Assembly (NCBI RefSeq): GCF_002161055.1
Contig: NZ_NFLT01000002.1
Location: 124,001-188,000, forward strand
Length of the DNA: 64,000 nucleotides
Source of the DNA: Tyzzerella sp. An114
GTDB taxonomy: Bacteria; Bacillota; Clostridia; Lachnospirales; Anaerotignaceae
Direction of reading: 5' to 3'
Shown here: in pieces, positions 8,395 through 16,662 of the stretch
Position numbering within the stretch: position 1 is the first letter of the stretch
Layout of the letters: the number at the start of each line of letters is the position of its first letter
Made by a program: the position numbers and the translations under genes
The notes under the pieces: model-generated
What the model was told of the DNA's origin: nothing
The model's database searches: none
What the model saw: only the letters and a program-made list of their open reading frames with translations

Positions 8395-9021
8395 TTGAAT
8401 TTTAAGGTTTTTGAAAGATTTTATATAACAATTATAGTTTTATGTATATTAATAGTATTTTCCGGAATATTTTATAATGGCTTTTTAGATAGAAATCAGG
8501 GAGCTGTTTTAATAAATGGTGGAGATAGTGTTGTATTTGATACAAAGACTGATTACAGTAAAAATATATCTGTTGAAATAAGTGGGAATATAAATTATCC
8601 CGGTGTATACAATATGGATACTTTATCAACTCTTGGAGACCTTATATATAGGGCAGGGGGAATACCTGATGGAAATATTGATGAAAGTAATTTAGAAATG
8701 CCACTGTTTCATAGTCAACACTTTATAATTGAGAATTCCGGAAAAGTATGTATAATGTATAGTAAGGAAATAACCGAAAAAACGACACCTAACGACATTG
8801 AAACAGCAGAAGATGTTTCTCTTGGTAAAGGGATAAACATAAATATTGCTACAAAAGATGAACTTATGGTTCTTCCAGGTATAGGAGACGCTTTGTCGGA
8901 TAGAATTATTGAATATAGGGAGAAAAATAGTGGTTTTAAAACCATTGATGAAATTAAAAATGTTTATGGAATAGGTGATAAAACTTTTGAAAAAATAAGA
9001 GAGTTTATCACTTTAGAATAA
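8395..9021 (+). CDS. comEA: ComEA-type DNA-binding protein (SLBB plus helix-hairpin-helix)
   Basis: 208 residues. One N-terminal membrane span (about 8-28), an SLBB domain (near 60-105, VEISGNINYPGVYNM), a linker, then a C-terminal helix-hairpin-helix pair INIATKDELMVLPGIGDALSDRIIEYR and VYGIGDKTFEKI. This is the ComEA architecture: membrane-anchored capture of incoming double-stranded DNA outside the cell. Start is TTG, with GGAAGTGAT upstream. comEC lies 3 kb downstream on the same strand, separated by a two-component pair and a GerMN gene; in Bacillus the two are adjacent. Confidence 0.9.
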   Translation: MNFKVFERFYITIIVLCILIVFSGIFYNGFLDRNQGAVLINGGDSVVFDTKTDYSKNISVEISGNINYPGVYNMDTLSTLGDLIYRAGGIPDGNIDESNLEMPLFHSQHFIIENSGKVCIMYSKEITEKTTPNDIETAEDVSLGKGININIATKDELMVLPGIGDALSDRIIEYREKNSGFKTIDEIKNVYGIGDKTFEKIREFITLE

Positions 9022-9034
9022 TCAGGAGGTAAAA

Positions 9035-9724
9035 ATGGCATATAAAATTTTAGTTGTAGATGATGAAAAACTTATTGTAAAAGGCATAAAGTTTTCTCTT
9101 GAACAGGATGGAATGGAGGTTGATTCCGCCTTTGATGGGGAGGAAGCTTTAAATCTTATAAAAGCAGGTAATTATGACCTTGTTGTACTTGATGTAATGC
9201 TTCCAAAAATGGACGGTCTTGAAGTTTGTCAGCAGACAAGAGAGTTTTCTCAAGTGCCTATAATAATGGTAACTGCAAAAGGCGAGGATATGGACAAGAT
9301 AATGGGATTGGAGTATGGTGCAGATGACTATATAACAAAGCCTTTTAATATTCTTGAGTTAAAAGCTAGAATAAAAGCTATACTTAGAAGAAGTGTTAAA
9401 AAGGCTGCACCTGTTAAAGAAGCCGCTAAAACACTTAAAATAAGAGAGCTTGAACTTGAATATGAAAGTAGACGAGTTTTTATAGATGGAAAAGAAACAA
9501 ACCTTACTGCAAAAGAATTTGACCTTCTTGAACTTTTTATGGAAAATCCCGGCAAAGTTTATAGTAGAGAAAATCTTCTTGATACAGTTTGGGGCTATGA
9601 TTATCCGGGAGATGTAAGAACTGTTGATGTTCATGTTAGACGCCTTAGAGAAAAAATAGAAGCAAATCCAAGTGAACCTAAATATATATTTACAAAATGG
9701 GGAGTTGGTTACTATTTTAACTAA
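9035..9724 (+). CDS. OmpR/PhoB-family response regulator
   Basis: 229 residues. The receiver domain has the acidic pair D9/D10, phospho-acceptor D53 (VVLDVMLPKMDG), Thr in VTAKGED and Lys in DYITKPF. A linker rich in Lys/Ala leads to a winged-helix DNA-binding domain (from about 130) with LTAKEFDLLELF and the recognition region VRTVDVHVRRLREKIE. The kinase gene overlaps its 3' end, so the two form a cognate pair. The sequence is close to the WalR/PhoP/YycF group, but no target sites were identified. Confidence 0.95.
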   Translation: MAYKILVVDDEKLIVKGIKFSLEQDGMEVDSAFDGEEALNLIKAGNYDLVVLDVMLPKMDGLEVCQQTREFSQVPIIMVTAKGEDMDKIMGLEYGADDYITKPFNILELKARIKAILRRSVKKAAPVKEAAKTLKIRELELEYESRRVFIDGKETNLTAKEFDLLELFMENPGKVYSRENLLDTVWGYDYPGDVRTVDVHVRRLREKIEANPSEPKYIFTKWGVGYYFN

Positions 9725-11162
9725 GGGAAAAAAGAAAGGTTTTAGAAGTCTTAGATGGACTCTTTTGGCAACATATATATTTATAGGATTTATACCACTT
9801 CTCTTTTTTACAAGTACAACATTTAGAACAATGAATAAATATTATGTTGAGGAGAGAAAAAAAGAGCTTTTAAGTCAGGCTAATGTAATATCTGGCCATA
9901 TTACAGTTATGAATTATCTTTTTGATGAGAGCAAGAAAGAGCTTTTTGACTATGATATTCAAGAGACAAGCCGACAGGGTGGATATAGAATAATAGTTGT
10001 TGACTCATCAGGAATGGTTGTAAATGACTCAAATAAAACAGAAACAGGAAAAACAATTTTAATTCCTGAAATTGTTGAAGCATTAGATAATAAAGATGTT
10101 GCAAAAGAGCAGGCTGGAGAAATTATATATGCTGCTGTAACTATTGTTGATAGTAAATCAAATCAGATTGGTGCTGTACTTATATCTGACTCATCTTCTG
10201 ATATTTTTGATACCATAGACGATATACAAAAACAAGTTGCAATACTTCTTGGTGGAGTTGTTATAATATCAGGTATTGTAATGTTTTTTATGTCTCAGAT
10301 AATAACAGAGCCTTTAAAAAATATGCTTGATGTTATTAAAAAAATGTCAGAAGGTCATCTTGAGCAAAGGGTTGTTGTTAATAAGAGAAGCCATAATGAA
10401 ATATCAGACCTTGCAGAGGCTTGTAATAATATGGCTGATAAACTTGAACAGGTTGAAAGTACAAGGCAGACTTTTGTTTCAAATGTATCCCATGAACTTA
10501 AAACACCTTTAAGTTCTATAAAAGTTTTAAGCGAGTCTATACTTCTTCAGGAGGAAGTTCCAAAAGAAATGTATGTTGAATTTCTTCAGGATATAAACTC
10601 TGAAGTTGACAGAATGACAGAGATAATAAACGACTTATTAACACTTGTTAAGCTTGACCAGAGAGAAATTCCTATAAAGTATGAGATGACAGATATGGTA
10701 AAACTTTGTGGTGATATAGTTAAAAGACTTTCACCTCTTGCCTATGCGAAAAATATAACTATTGAGCTTATTGCTGATAAAGAGGTTTCTGCTGAAGTTG
10801 ATAGTACAAAATTTACTTTGGCAATATCAAATCTTGTTGAAAATGGTATAAAATATACAGACAATGGTGGAAAGGTAAGTTTATATGTTGACTGTGACCA
10901 CCAAAATGCATTCTTTAAAGTTGTTGATACAGGAATAGGGATTGCAGAAGAAGAACTTGGAAAAATATTTAACCGTTTTTATCGTGTTGATAAGACAAGA
11001 GATAGAGAAACAGGTGGAACAGGTTTAGGACTTTCCATAACTCATTCAACAGTTCTTATGCATAATGGAAGTATAAAAGTTACAAGTAAAGAAAATGAAG
11101 GCACAACATTTGTTGTAAGAATTCCTTTGAGACAGAATGTTAAATCAATGGAATCTATATAA
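9705..11162 (+). CDS. Membrane sensor histidine kinase, partner of the preceding regulator
   Basis: About 485 residues. TM1 (near 14-32), an extracytoplasmic sensor of roughly 145 residues, TM2 (near 177-199), HAMP (TEPLKNMLDVIKKMSEGHLE), HisKA with the phospho-His in VSHELKTPLSSIK, and an HATPase_c domain with N box (LVENGIKYT), DTGIGI and GGTGLGL. No PAS domain, unlike WalK. The start is uncertain: it overlaps the regulator by about 20 codons if TTG at 9705 is used, more with GTG at 9672. No ATG precedes TM1, so coupling to the upstream stop is likely. Confidence 0.93.
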   Translation: MVTILTKGKKKGFRSLRWTLLATYIFIGFIPLLFFTSTTFRTMNKYYVEERKKELLSQANVISGHITVMNYLFDESKKELFDYDIQETSRQGGYRIIVVDSSGMVVNDSNKTETGKTILIPEIVEALDNKDVAKEQAGEIIYAAVTIVDSKSNQIGAVLISDSSSDIFDTIDDIQKQVAILLGGVVIISGIVMFFMSQIITEPLKNMLDVIKKMSEGHLEQRVVVNKRSHNEISDLAEACNNMADKLEQVESTRQTFVSNVSHELKTPLSSIKVLSESILLQEEVPKEMYVEFLQDINSEVDRMTEIINDLLTLVKLDQREIPIKYEMTDMVKLCGDIVKRLSPLAYAKNITIELIADKEVSAEVDSTKFTLAISNLVENGIKYTDNGGKVSLYVDCDHQNAFFKVVDTGIGIAEEELGKIFNRFYRVDKTRDRETGGTGLGLSITHSTVLMHNGSIKVTSKENEGTTFVVRIPLRQNVKSMESI

Positions 11163-11179
11163 AATAAGGAGGTGCTTCA

Positions 11180-12130
11180 TTGAATAAAAAATTATTGAGA
11201 AATATAGTTATATGTATTGGTATATTAATTATATTTTTAGGTTGTATTTTGGGCATAAGATATGTTACAAACAAAGATGACATGATAGATGTTGGAATAG
11301 ATTTTTATTTTATTGAGACTACAACATCTGTTATGAAAAGTGAACAACGAGAAGTTAAAGGCGAAAACAATAATGATATTGTAGTTTCTGTTTTAAAAGA
11401 GCTTAAAGCAGGACCTAAAACAGAAGGACTTCAAGGTGTTATACCAGACAATGTTATTTTTGAAAAAGTAAATATAAATAAAAATATTGTTACTGTTGAT
11501 ATATCTTCTGATTATTATTCTCTTGACTCTGGCGATGAGCTTATACTCAGAGCTTCTATTGTAAAAACTCTTACAGGTCTTGATTTTGTTGATTATGTGA
11601 GAATAACTGTTGCTGGAGAGGATATTAAAAAGGCAAATGGTCAAGTTATAGGCATTATGGGTGCTGATGATGTTGTTATAGATACGGTGATATCACCAGA
11701 ACCTAAAAATTATAGAACTGTAAAACTTTATTTTTCAAACAAAGATGCTACACAGTTTAACGTTGAGGAAAGAGAAATTGAAGTTAATCCTAATGAGCCT
11801 ATTGAAAAATATATAATAGAGGAGCTTATAAAAGGACCTAAAGAGTCAGGAAGTTATCCAACAGTTCCACCAGAAACAAAACTTAGGAGTATAAAAACAG
11901 AGACAACAGACGGGATTTGTTATGTTGATTTAAGTGGCGATTTTGTGGTTAAACATACAGGTGGTTCTGCTGGAGAATGGTTTACAATATACTCAATAGT
12001 AAATTCTCTTACAGAATTGGATAATATTAAAAAAGTGCAGTTTCTTATAGAAGGTGAAAAACAGCAGGATTTTAAAGGTCATATGGATTTTAGCAAACCT
12101 TTTGAGGCTGACACAGTATATGGTGATTAA
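11180..12130 (+). CDS. GerMN-domain protein
   Basis: 316 residues. An N-terminal membrane segment (8-26) ends in FLGC, which could be a weak lipobox, so it may be an outward-facing lipoprotein. Two tandem GerMN domains follow, recognisable by the repeated pattern of LKELKAGPKTEGLQGVIP and EELIKGPKESGSYPTVPP, each followed by strands ending in VDISSDY or VDLSGDF. GerM in Bacillus functions in sporulation and germination; in non-sporulating bacteria the domain is tied to envelope growth. It starts at TTG after AAGGAGGTG, 17 bases behind the kinase, so the two-component system may sense or control the same envelope process. Confidence 0.88.
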   Translation: MNKKLLRNIVICIGILIIFLGCILGIRYVTNKDDMIDVGIDFYFIETTTSVMKSEQREVKGENNNDIVVSVLKELKAGPKTEGLQGVIPDNVIFEKVNINKNIVTVDISSDYYSLDSGDELILRASIVKTLTGLDFVDYVRITVAGEDIKKANGQVIGIMGADDVVIDTVISPEPKNYRTVKLYFSNKDATQFNVEEREIEVNPNEPIEKYIIEELIKGPKESGSYPTVPPETKLRSIKTETTDGICYVDLSGDFVVKHTGGSAGEWFTIYSIVNSLTELDNIKKVQFLIEGEKQQDFKGHMDFSKPFEADTVYGD

Positions 12131-12132
12131 AT

Positions 12133-14436
12133 ATGAAAAGGACTATAATATATGTTGTTTTTTATTATATAATGGGACTTTTAGCAGGGCATTATCTGAA
12201 ATCAAAAACAGATATTGCCCTGTTTTTGGCTGTTATTATTATTTCTGAAATAATTATAATGCGTTTTAATAGAATGAAAGTGTTTTTTGTTCTAAGCATT
12301 TTTACTATTTTAGGTATGGTTTTGGCTTTTAAAAGTATTACGCCAAAATCTGAAATTGCTGAAAGATTTGTGAGAAATGGCGTTGAAGTTTATGTTGAAG
12401 GCATTGTAAGTGATGAATATATATCTGAAAATGGTTATCAAGTTATGAACTTGAGAAAAGCTAATATTTATACAGATAATGCCAATACAAATGATAAATT
12501 TAATATTACAGCAGTCTGTGAAAAAGGTGTTAATATTGAAAATGGAATGACAGTAAAAATTAAAGGTGTAATTGAAAAAGGTGATGAAGCTCCTTTTCCT
12601 GGTATGTTTTCACAAAATAATTATATGTATTATAATGGATATGATTATAGTATATTTGGTGATACATTTGAAATTACATCAAAAAATATACAAAAAGATT
12701 TTTATTGGTATATTGAAAATTTACGTGATTGTGTAAATGAAAAAATTGATACTATTCTACCTGTAAGAGAGGGCGGAATACTTAAAGCTATGATTACAGG
12801 AGAGAAAAGGTATATAGATGAGTATTATACAGATATATTTAAAAAAGCTGGAATAAGTCATATATTAGCAGTTTCGGGTTTACATATGTCTGTCGTTTCA
12901 GGATTTATATATTTTTTGTTTTCTGTAATATTTAGATTATCAAGAAGAATTTCATCTTTAATAACAATTCCTTTTATAATTATGTTTATGTTATTTTGCG
13001 GTTCTAATCCTTCAGTTGTAAGAGCTTGTATAATGTCTCTTATTATTTTGATAGGAAATATAATAAGAGAGGAAAGTGATATACTAAATTCTGTTGCTGT
13101 GGCCGCACTTATTATACTTATTGTTTCTCCTGAAAGTCTTTATAGTATAAGTTTTCAACTTTCTTTTATAGCTGCAATAGGCATAGGAATGGGAAATGAA
13201 ATTTCTGAAAGATTTGACAATATAAATAGTTTTGTTAAATCAGTTGCTTTTATATCAATGGGTGCAAATATAATGACACTACCTTTATGTATGTATTATT
13301 TTTATGGTGTTTCAATAGCATCTTTGTTTTTAAATATAATTGTAATTCCTGTTGCCGGAATTATTGTTATTATGGGTTTTGTTTCTGTTATAACTTCATT
13401 TTTAATACATTTTTTGGGAGTCTTTTTGGCAGGAACTGTATTTGTACTTATTAATTTTATAAAATTTTTAGCTGCAATAACAGAAAATTCTAAGTATCTA
13501 TATATTGAAACAGGTAGTATAAATATTATTGCTGTTTTATTGTTTTATATTACTTTCGTATGGATATTTATTTTTATAGATAAAAAATATATAAGATGTT
13601 TTTCTATTGTAACAGCCTTATTATTTTCATTTATAATTAATTATGATTATATTTTTAAAAAGAATGAATTTGCATTTATTAATGTGGGAAAGGGTAATTC
13701 TGCTGTTTACACTACATATGACGGTTTTACTGCTGTTGTTGATGGTGGTGGTCATTTTTTAGATTTTGGAAATAATACAGGCATTAATGATGTTATACCA
13801 TATTTGGAATATAAGGGAGAAGACAGCGTTGATGTTTTGTTTATATCTAATATGAATGAGTATAACGCAAAAGGTGCTATTGAGATAATAGAGAATTTTG
13901 ATGTCAAAAATGTTATAATACCTAAATTTGATTTTGCTAAAACTGGAATTTATACAAAACTTGTTGAAAGCACATTTGAAAGAAATATACCATTGTATGA
14001 AGTATCTTTTGGAGATAGTGTTAATTTGAATAACAAGGCAGAATTTGAAATATTATATCCTTTTTTAGATTATCAAATTTATGACGGAAATGAAAATCAT
14101 AGTTCAATAGTTATGAAGTTTAAAGATAGGGAAAATACTATTTTATTTACAGGAGATATAGAAAAATCAGACCAAAATTTGATACTATCAAAAAATATTG
14201 ATTTAAAATCTGATATTGTAAAAATACCAGCATATACAGATTTTATTGATGATTTTTCTAAAAATATTTCTCCTGATATTGGAATTATATCTTCTGATGA
14301 AGATATTTCAAATAATATTAAAGATGTACTTGATAAATATCACATAAAATATTATAATACATCAGTTAATAAATCTTTAGTAGTTGAATTGTATAGTGAT
14401 TTTTATAAAATAAAACCTGTAATTGAAACGGAGTAG
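12133..14436 (+). CDS. comEC: ComEC/Rec2-family DNA-uptake channel with degenerate MBL-like domain
   Basis: 767 residues. N-terminal membrane segments and an OB-like domain, then the polytopic competence domain with the family motif ISHILAVSGLHMSVVSG and the GSNPSVVRACIMS block. From about residue 510 comes the metallo-beta-lactamase-like domain. The strand pattern is kept (FAFINVGKGNSAVYTT, VVDGGG, ILFTGDIEK), but the HxHxDH metal motif is replaced by SNMNEYNAKGA (near 572) and the later HHG site by PAYTD. The transport channel looks intact; hydrolase activity looks lost. It begins 2 bases after the GerMN stop and holA follows 3 bases behind. Confidence 0.92.
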   Translation: MKRTIIYVVFYYIMGLLAGHYLKSKTDIALFLAVIIISEIIIMRFNRMKVFFVLSIFTILGMVLAFKSITPKSEIAERFVRNGVEVYVEGIVSDEYISENGYQVMNLRKANIYTDNANTNDKFNITAVCEKGVNIENGMTVKIKGVIEKGDEAPFPGMFSQNNYMYYNGYDYSIFGDTFEITSKNIQKDFYWYIENLRDCVNEKIDTILPVREGGILKAMITGEKRYIDEYYTDIFKKAGISHILAVSGLHMSVVSGFIYFLFSVIFRLSRRISSLITIPFIIMFMLFCGSNPSVVRACIMSLIILIGNIIREESDILNSVAVAALIILIVSPESLYSISFQLSFIAAIGIGMGNEISERFDNINSFVKSVAFISMGANIMTLPLCMYYFYGVSIASLFLNIIVIPVAGIIVIMGFVSVITSFLIHFLGVFLAGTVFVLINFIKFLAAITENSKYLYIETGSINIIAVLLFYITFVWIFIFIDKKYIRCFSIVTALLFSFIINYDYIFKKNEFAFINVGKGNSAVYTTYDGFTAVVDGGGHFLDFGNNTGINDVIPYLEYKGEDSVDVLFISNMNEYNAKGAIEIIENFDVKNVIIPKFDFAKTGIYTKLVESTFERNIPLYEVSFGDSVNLNNKAEFEILYPFLDYQIYDGNENHSSIVMKFKDRENTILFTGDIEKSDQNLILSKNIDLKSDIVKIPAYTDFIDDFSKNISPDIGIISSDEDISNNIKDVLDKYHIKYYNTSVNKSLVVELYSDFYKIKPVIETE

Positions 14437-14439
14437 GTC

Positions 14440-15468
14440 ATGAAAGAGATACAAAAACATATAAAATCCGGTGATATAAAAAAATGTTATCTTTTCTATG
14501 GTAGTGAAAATTTTTTGAAAAAAAACTATGAGGAAAGATTAAAAAAAGCTATTATTGACCCTTCTTTTGAGATGATGAATTATCTCTGTATGGAGGATAA
14601 GTCTATTAGTGTTGAAAAAATAATGGACTTTTGTGAAACTATGCCTTTTTTCAGTGATAAAAAACTTCTTATTGTGAGAAATAGCGGATATTTTAGAGGA
14701 AGTAAAAAGGGTGATGATGATACTGAAAAAGACACAGGAAACAGTGAAGAAGTTGACACTTTGGAGGAATACATAAAAAATTTGCCTGATAGTGTCTGTC
14801 TTGTATTTTCTGAAGATGAAATTGATAAGAGAAAGAAAATATATAAAACTTTTACAAAAATAGGATATGCCTGTGAATTTAAAACGCCTGATGAGAAGGA
14901 TATTATTGAATGGATTTCAAGAAGTCTTAAAAAATATAAAATTGTTATTTCTAAATCAACAGCTTCATATTTAATAAGAAGTGCCGGAGGAGAGCTTGAA
15001 AATCTTTCAAGGGAGATTGAGAAACTTGAGTCATATAAAAAAGAGGGCGAGGAAGTCACTGTAAAGGATATAGATGATATATGTACAAAATCTCTTGAAA
15101 CTAAAATATTTGACCTTGTAGGAGCTATTGGAAAGAGAAAACCAGATAAGGCTTTGACTATATATAAAAATCTTATACTTATGAAAGAATACCCCGGAAT
15201 GATACTGTATATGGTTGTTCGTCAGTTTAGATTGATACTTCAATGTATGGTTTTGACAAACGCCGGTGAGGATATGAAAAGTATAGCTACTATGATTGGT
15301 ATACGTGATTTTGTTGTAAAAGAGTATATTGCTCAATCTAAAAATTTTACTGTTTCAGGTCTCAAAAGAGCTCTTGAGGAATGTATTGAAATTGATATGA
15401 GTATAAAAACAGGTCTTATTGATGCTGAAACAGCCGTTGAAACTCTTATACTTAAATATAGTATATAA
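14440..15468 (+). CDS. holA: DNA polymerase III delta subunit
   Basis: 342-residue clamp-loader subunit that opens the beta clamp. N-terminal CYLFYGSENFLKKNYEERL is the typical HolA opening (an AAA+ fold without a functional Walker A), with LLIVRNSGYF and CLVFSEDEIDKRKKIYK in the middle and the helical collar domain at the C-terminus (LRQF-like VVRQFRLILQC, then LKRALEECIEIDMSIKTG). The position directly behind comEC is common in Firmicutes. It carries an acidic low-complexity insert near residue 90 (KKGDDDTEKDTGNSEEVDT), longer than usual. Confidence 0.95.
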   Translation: MKEIQKHIKSGDIKKCYLFYGSENFLKKNYEERLKKAIIDPSFEMMNYLCMEDKSISVEKIMDFCETMPFFSDKKLLIVRNSGYFRGSKKGDDDTEKDTGNSEEVDTLEEYIKNLPDSVCLVFSEDEIDKRKKIYKTFTKIGYACEFKTPDEKDIIEWISRSLKKYKIVISKSTASYLIRSAGGELENLSREIEKLESYKKEGEEVTVKDIDDICTKSLETKIFDLVGAIGKRKPDKALTIYKNLILMKEYPGMILYMVVRQFRLILQCMVLTNAGEDMKSIATMIGIRDFVVKEYIAQSKNFTVSGLKRALEECIEIDMSIKTGLIDAETAVETLILKYSI

Positions 15469-15474
15469 AAATAT

Positions 15475-15507
15475 AAAAGACATCTGAATTTTCAGATGTC
15501 TTTTTTT
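15475..15507. terminator. Bidirectional terminator
   Basis: AAAAGACATCTGAA / TTCAGATGTCTTTT stem around a two-base TT loop region with a T-run, between convergent holA and the exonuclease gene. Confidence 0.9.
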
Positions 15508-16270
15508 ATTTTGATTTCTTTATATATACAGAGTCAAAAGTTTGATTTCTACCTAATTTATAAGCCATTTTTATTATTTTTGCTTCCTCGTCGCTTATTT
15601 CACGACCAAGCTCTGATATAAAATGTTCCATGAGAGCTTTTGTGTTTATTATGCGTTTTCCTGTCTTTTTTCTTGCTAAGTCCATAACATTAAATGTGTC
15701 ATAGTCCATTTTTTTAGGTTTTACTATTTTAAATATTTTTGCTGTATAGTCTGCATCATTTAAAGCATCATGGAAAGAGTTTTCTATTTCTATGTCAAGC
15801 TCTGTAACTGCATTTTTTAAGCCTATTGTTTTTCCTGCTTCATAGTTAAGATATTTTGTAGCATAGGCCTGTACATTTATATATTTATTTGTTATAAGGT
15901 CAATATTTATATTGTGAACAAGTATATTTCTGTAAAGTGATTTTATATCATCAATACCCCATGTACAAAGAACGCTGTCTTCATCACCTATAAATTTTGT
16001 AAATTGTTTAAAGGCTTCTTTGAAAGAAACTTTATCTTTAAGGTCTTCTTCTTTTATTCCTGTTATTTTTTCAACATATGGGTGTATTCTTGTATAAAAT
16101 TGTGGTTTTATCATACAGTTAAATGTATTTGAAACTTCAAAATTTTTATTAAGTTTTACAGCACCGATTTGTATTATTTCAAAGGGACATTCAGGATTTA
16201 ATTCAGATGATTTTCCAGTTTTAAAATGAAAAGGTTGATTAAACTCCAAATCAAGAACTATATAATTCAT
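15506..16270 (-). CDS. DEDDh 3'-5' exonuclease (RNase T / DNA polymerase III epsilon-like)
   Basis: 254 residues. Exo I: YIVLDLEFNQPF (Asp and Glu metal ligands); Exo II near LCTWGIDDIKSLYRNIL (Asp); Exo III: SFHDALNDADYTAKIF (His and Asp). This is a free-standing exonuclease, comparable to KapD or Lachnospiraceae exonucleases, not a polymerase domain. Chosen start is ATG at 16270: the in-frame ATG 12 bases upstream is itself part of the ribosome site ATGGAGGATATT. The substrate, RNA or DNA, cannot be told. The C-terminal 70 residues are basic and not recognised. Confidence 0.85.
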   Translation of the reverse strand: MNYIVLDLEFNQPFHFKTGKSSELNPECPFEIIQIGAVKLNKNFEVSNTFNCMIKPQFYTRIHPYVEKITGIKEEDLKDKVSFKEAFKQFTKFIGDEDSVLCTWGIDDIKSLYRNILVHNINIDLITNKYINVQAYATKYLNYEAGKTIGLKNAVTELDIEIENSFHDALNDADYTAKIFKIVKPKKMDYDTFNVMDLARKKTGKRIINTKALMEHFISELGREISDEEAKIIKMAYKLGRNQTFDSVYIKKSK

Positions 16271-16355
16271 AATATCCTCCATTATTTACTTTTTTTCTGT
16301 AATAGTATATCATATTTTTATAAATAATAAAATAATTTTAAAAGGGGTGCATTAA

Positions 16356-16610
16356 ATGCGTTTTGAATTTACAGAGGAACAGAAAAAAAACGGTATTAAT
16401 ATGATTGAGATAGAGGAAGATGAACTTATACTTGAAGGGGAGTATGTAGAGGGTGAAGGAAAGAATTATGTTATTACAGGTATTGCAACAATAGAAGGGG
16501 AGAGATACCATGAGTTTCAGGTAGAATTTGAACTTGTTGAGGAGCCTTCATCTGAAAGTTTAGAGGATATAATGGAAACAGAGTGGGAATGGTACGATTA
16601 TCTTTGCTGA
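16356..16610 (+). CDS. Small acidic protein of unknown function
   Basis: 84 residues with many Glu and very few basic residues after the first 12. A predicted beta pattern (DELILEGEYVEGEGKNYVITGIATIEGERYHEFQVEFELVEE) is followed by a Trp-rich acidic end, ETEWEWYDYLC. GGGGTG precedes the ATG by 9 bases and a strong terminator follows, so it is a real monocistronic gene. Not recognised; the Glu-rich short sheet is reminiscent of DUF1292-type proteins, but this is not claimed. Confidence 0.75.
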   Translation: MRFEFTEEQKKNGINMIEIEEDELILEGEYVEGEGKNYVITGIATIEGERYHEFQVEFELVEEPSSESLEDIMETEWEWYDYLC

Positions 16611-16630
16611 TTTTAAATTATAAAAATATA

Positions 16631-16659
16631 AAAACACCTACATTGTGTAGGTGTTTTTT
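16631..16659. terminator. Bidirectional terminator
   Basis: AAAACACCTACA / TGTAGGTGTTTT with TTG loop and T-run, shared by the small acidic gene and the topoisomerase A gene. Confidence 0.9.
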
Positions 16660-16662
16660 GTT

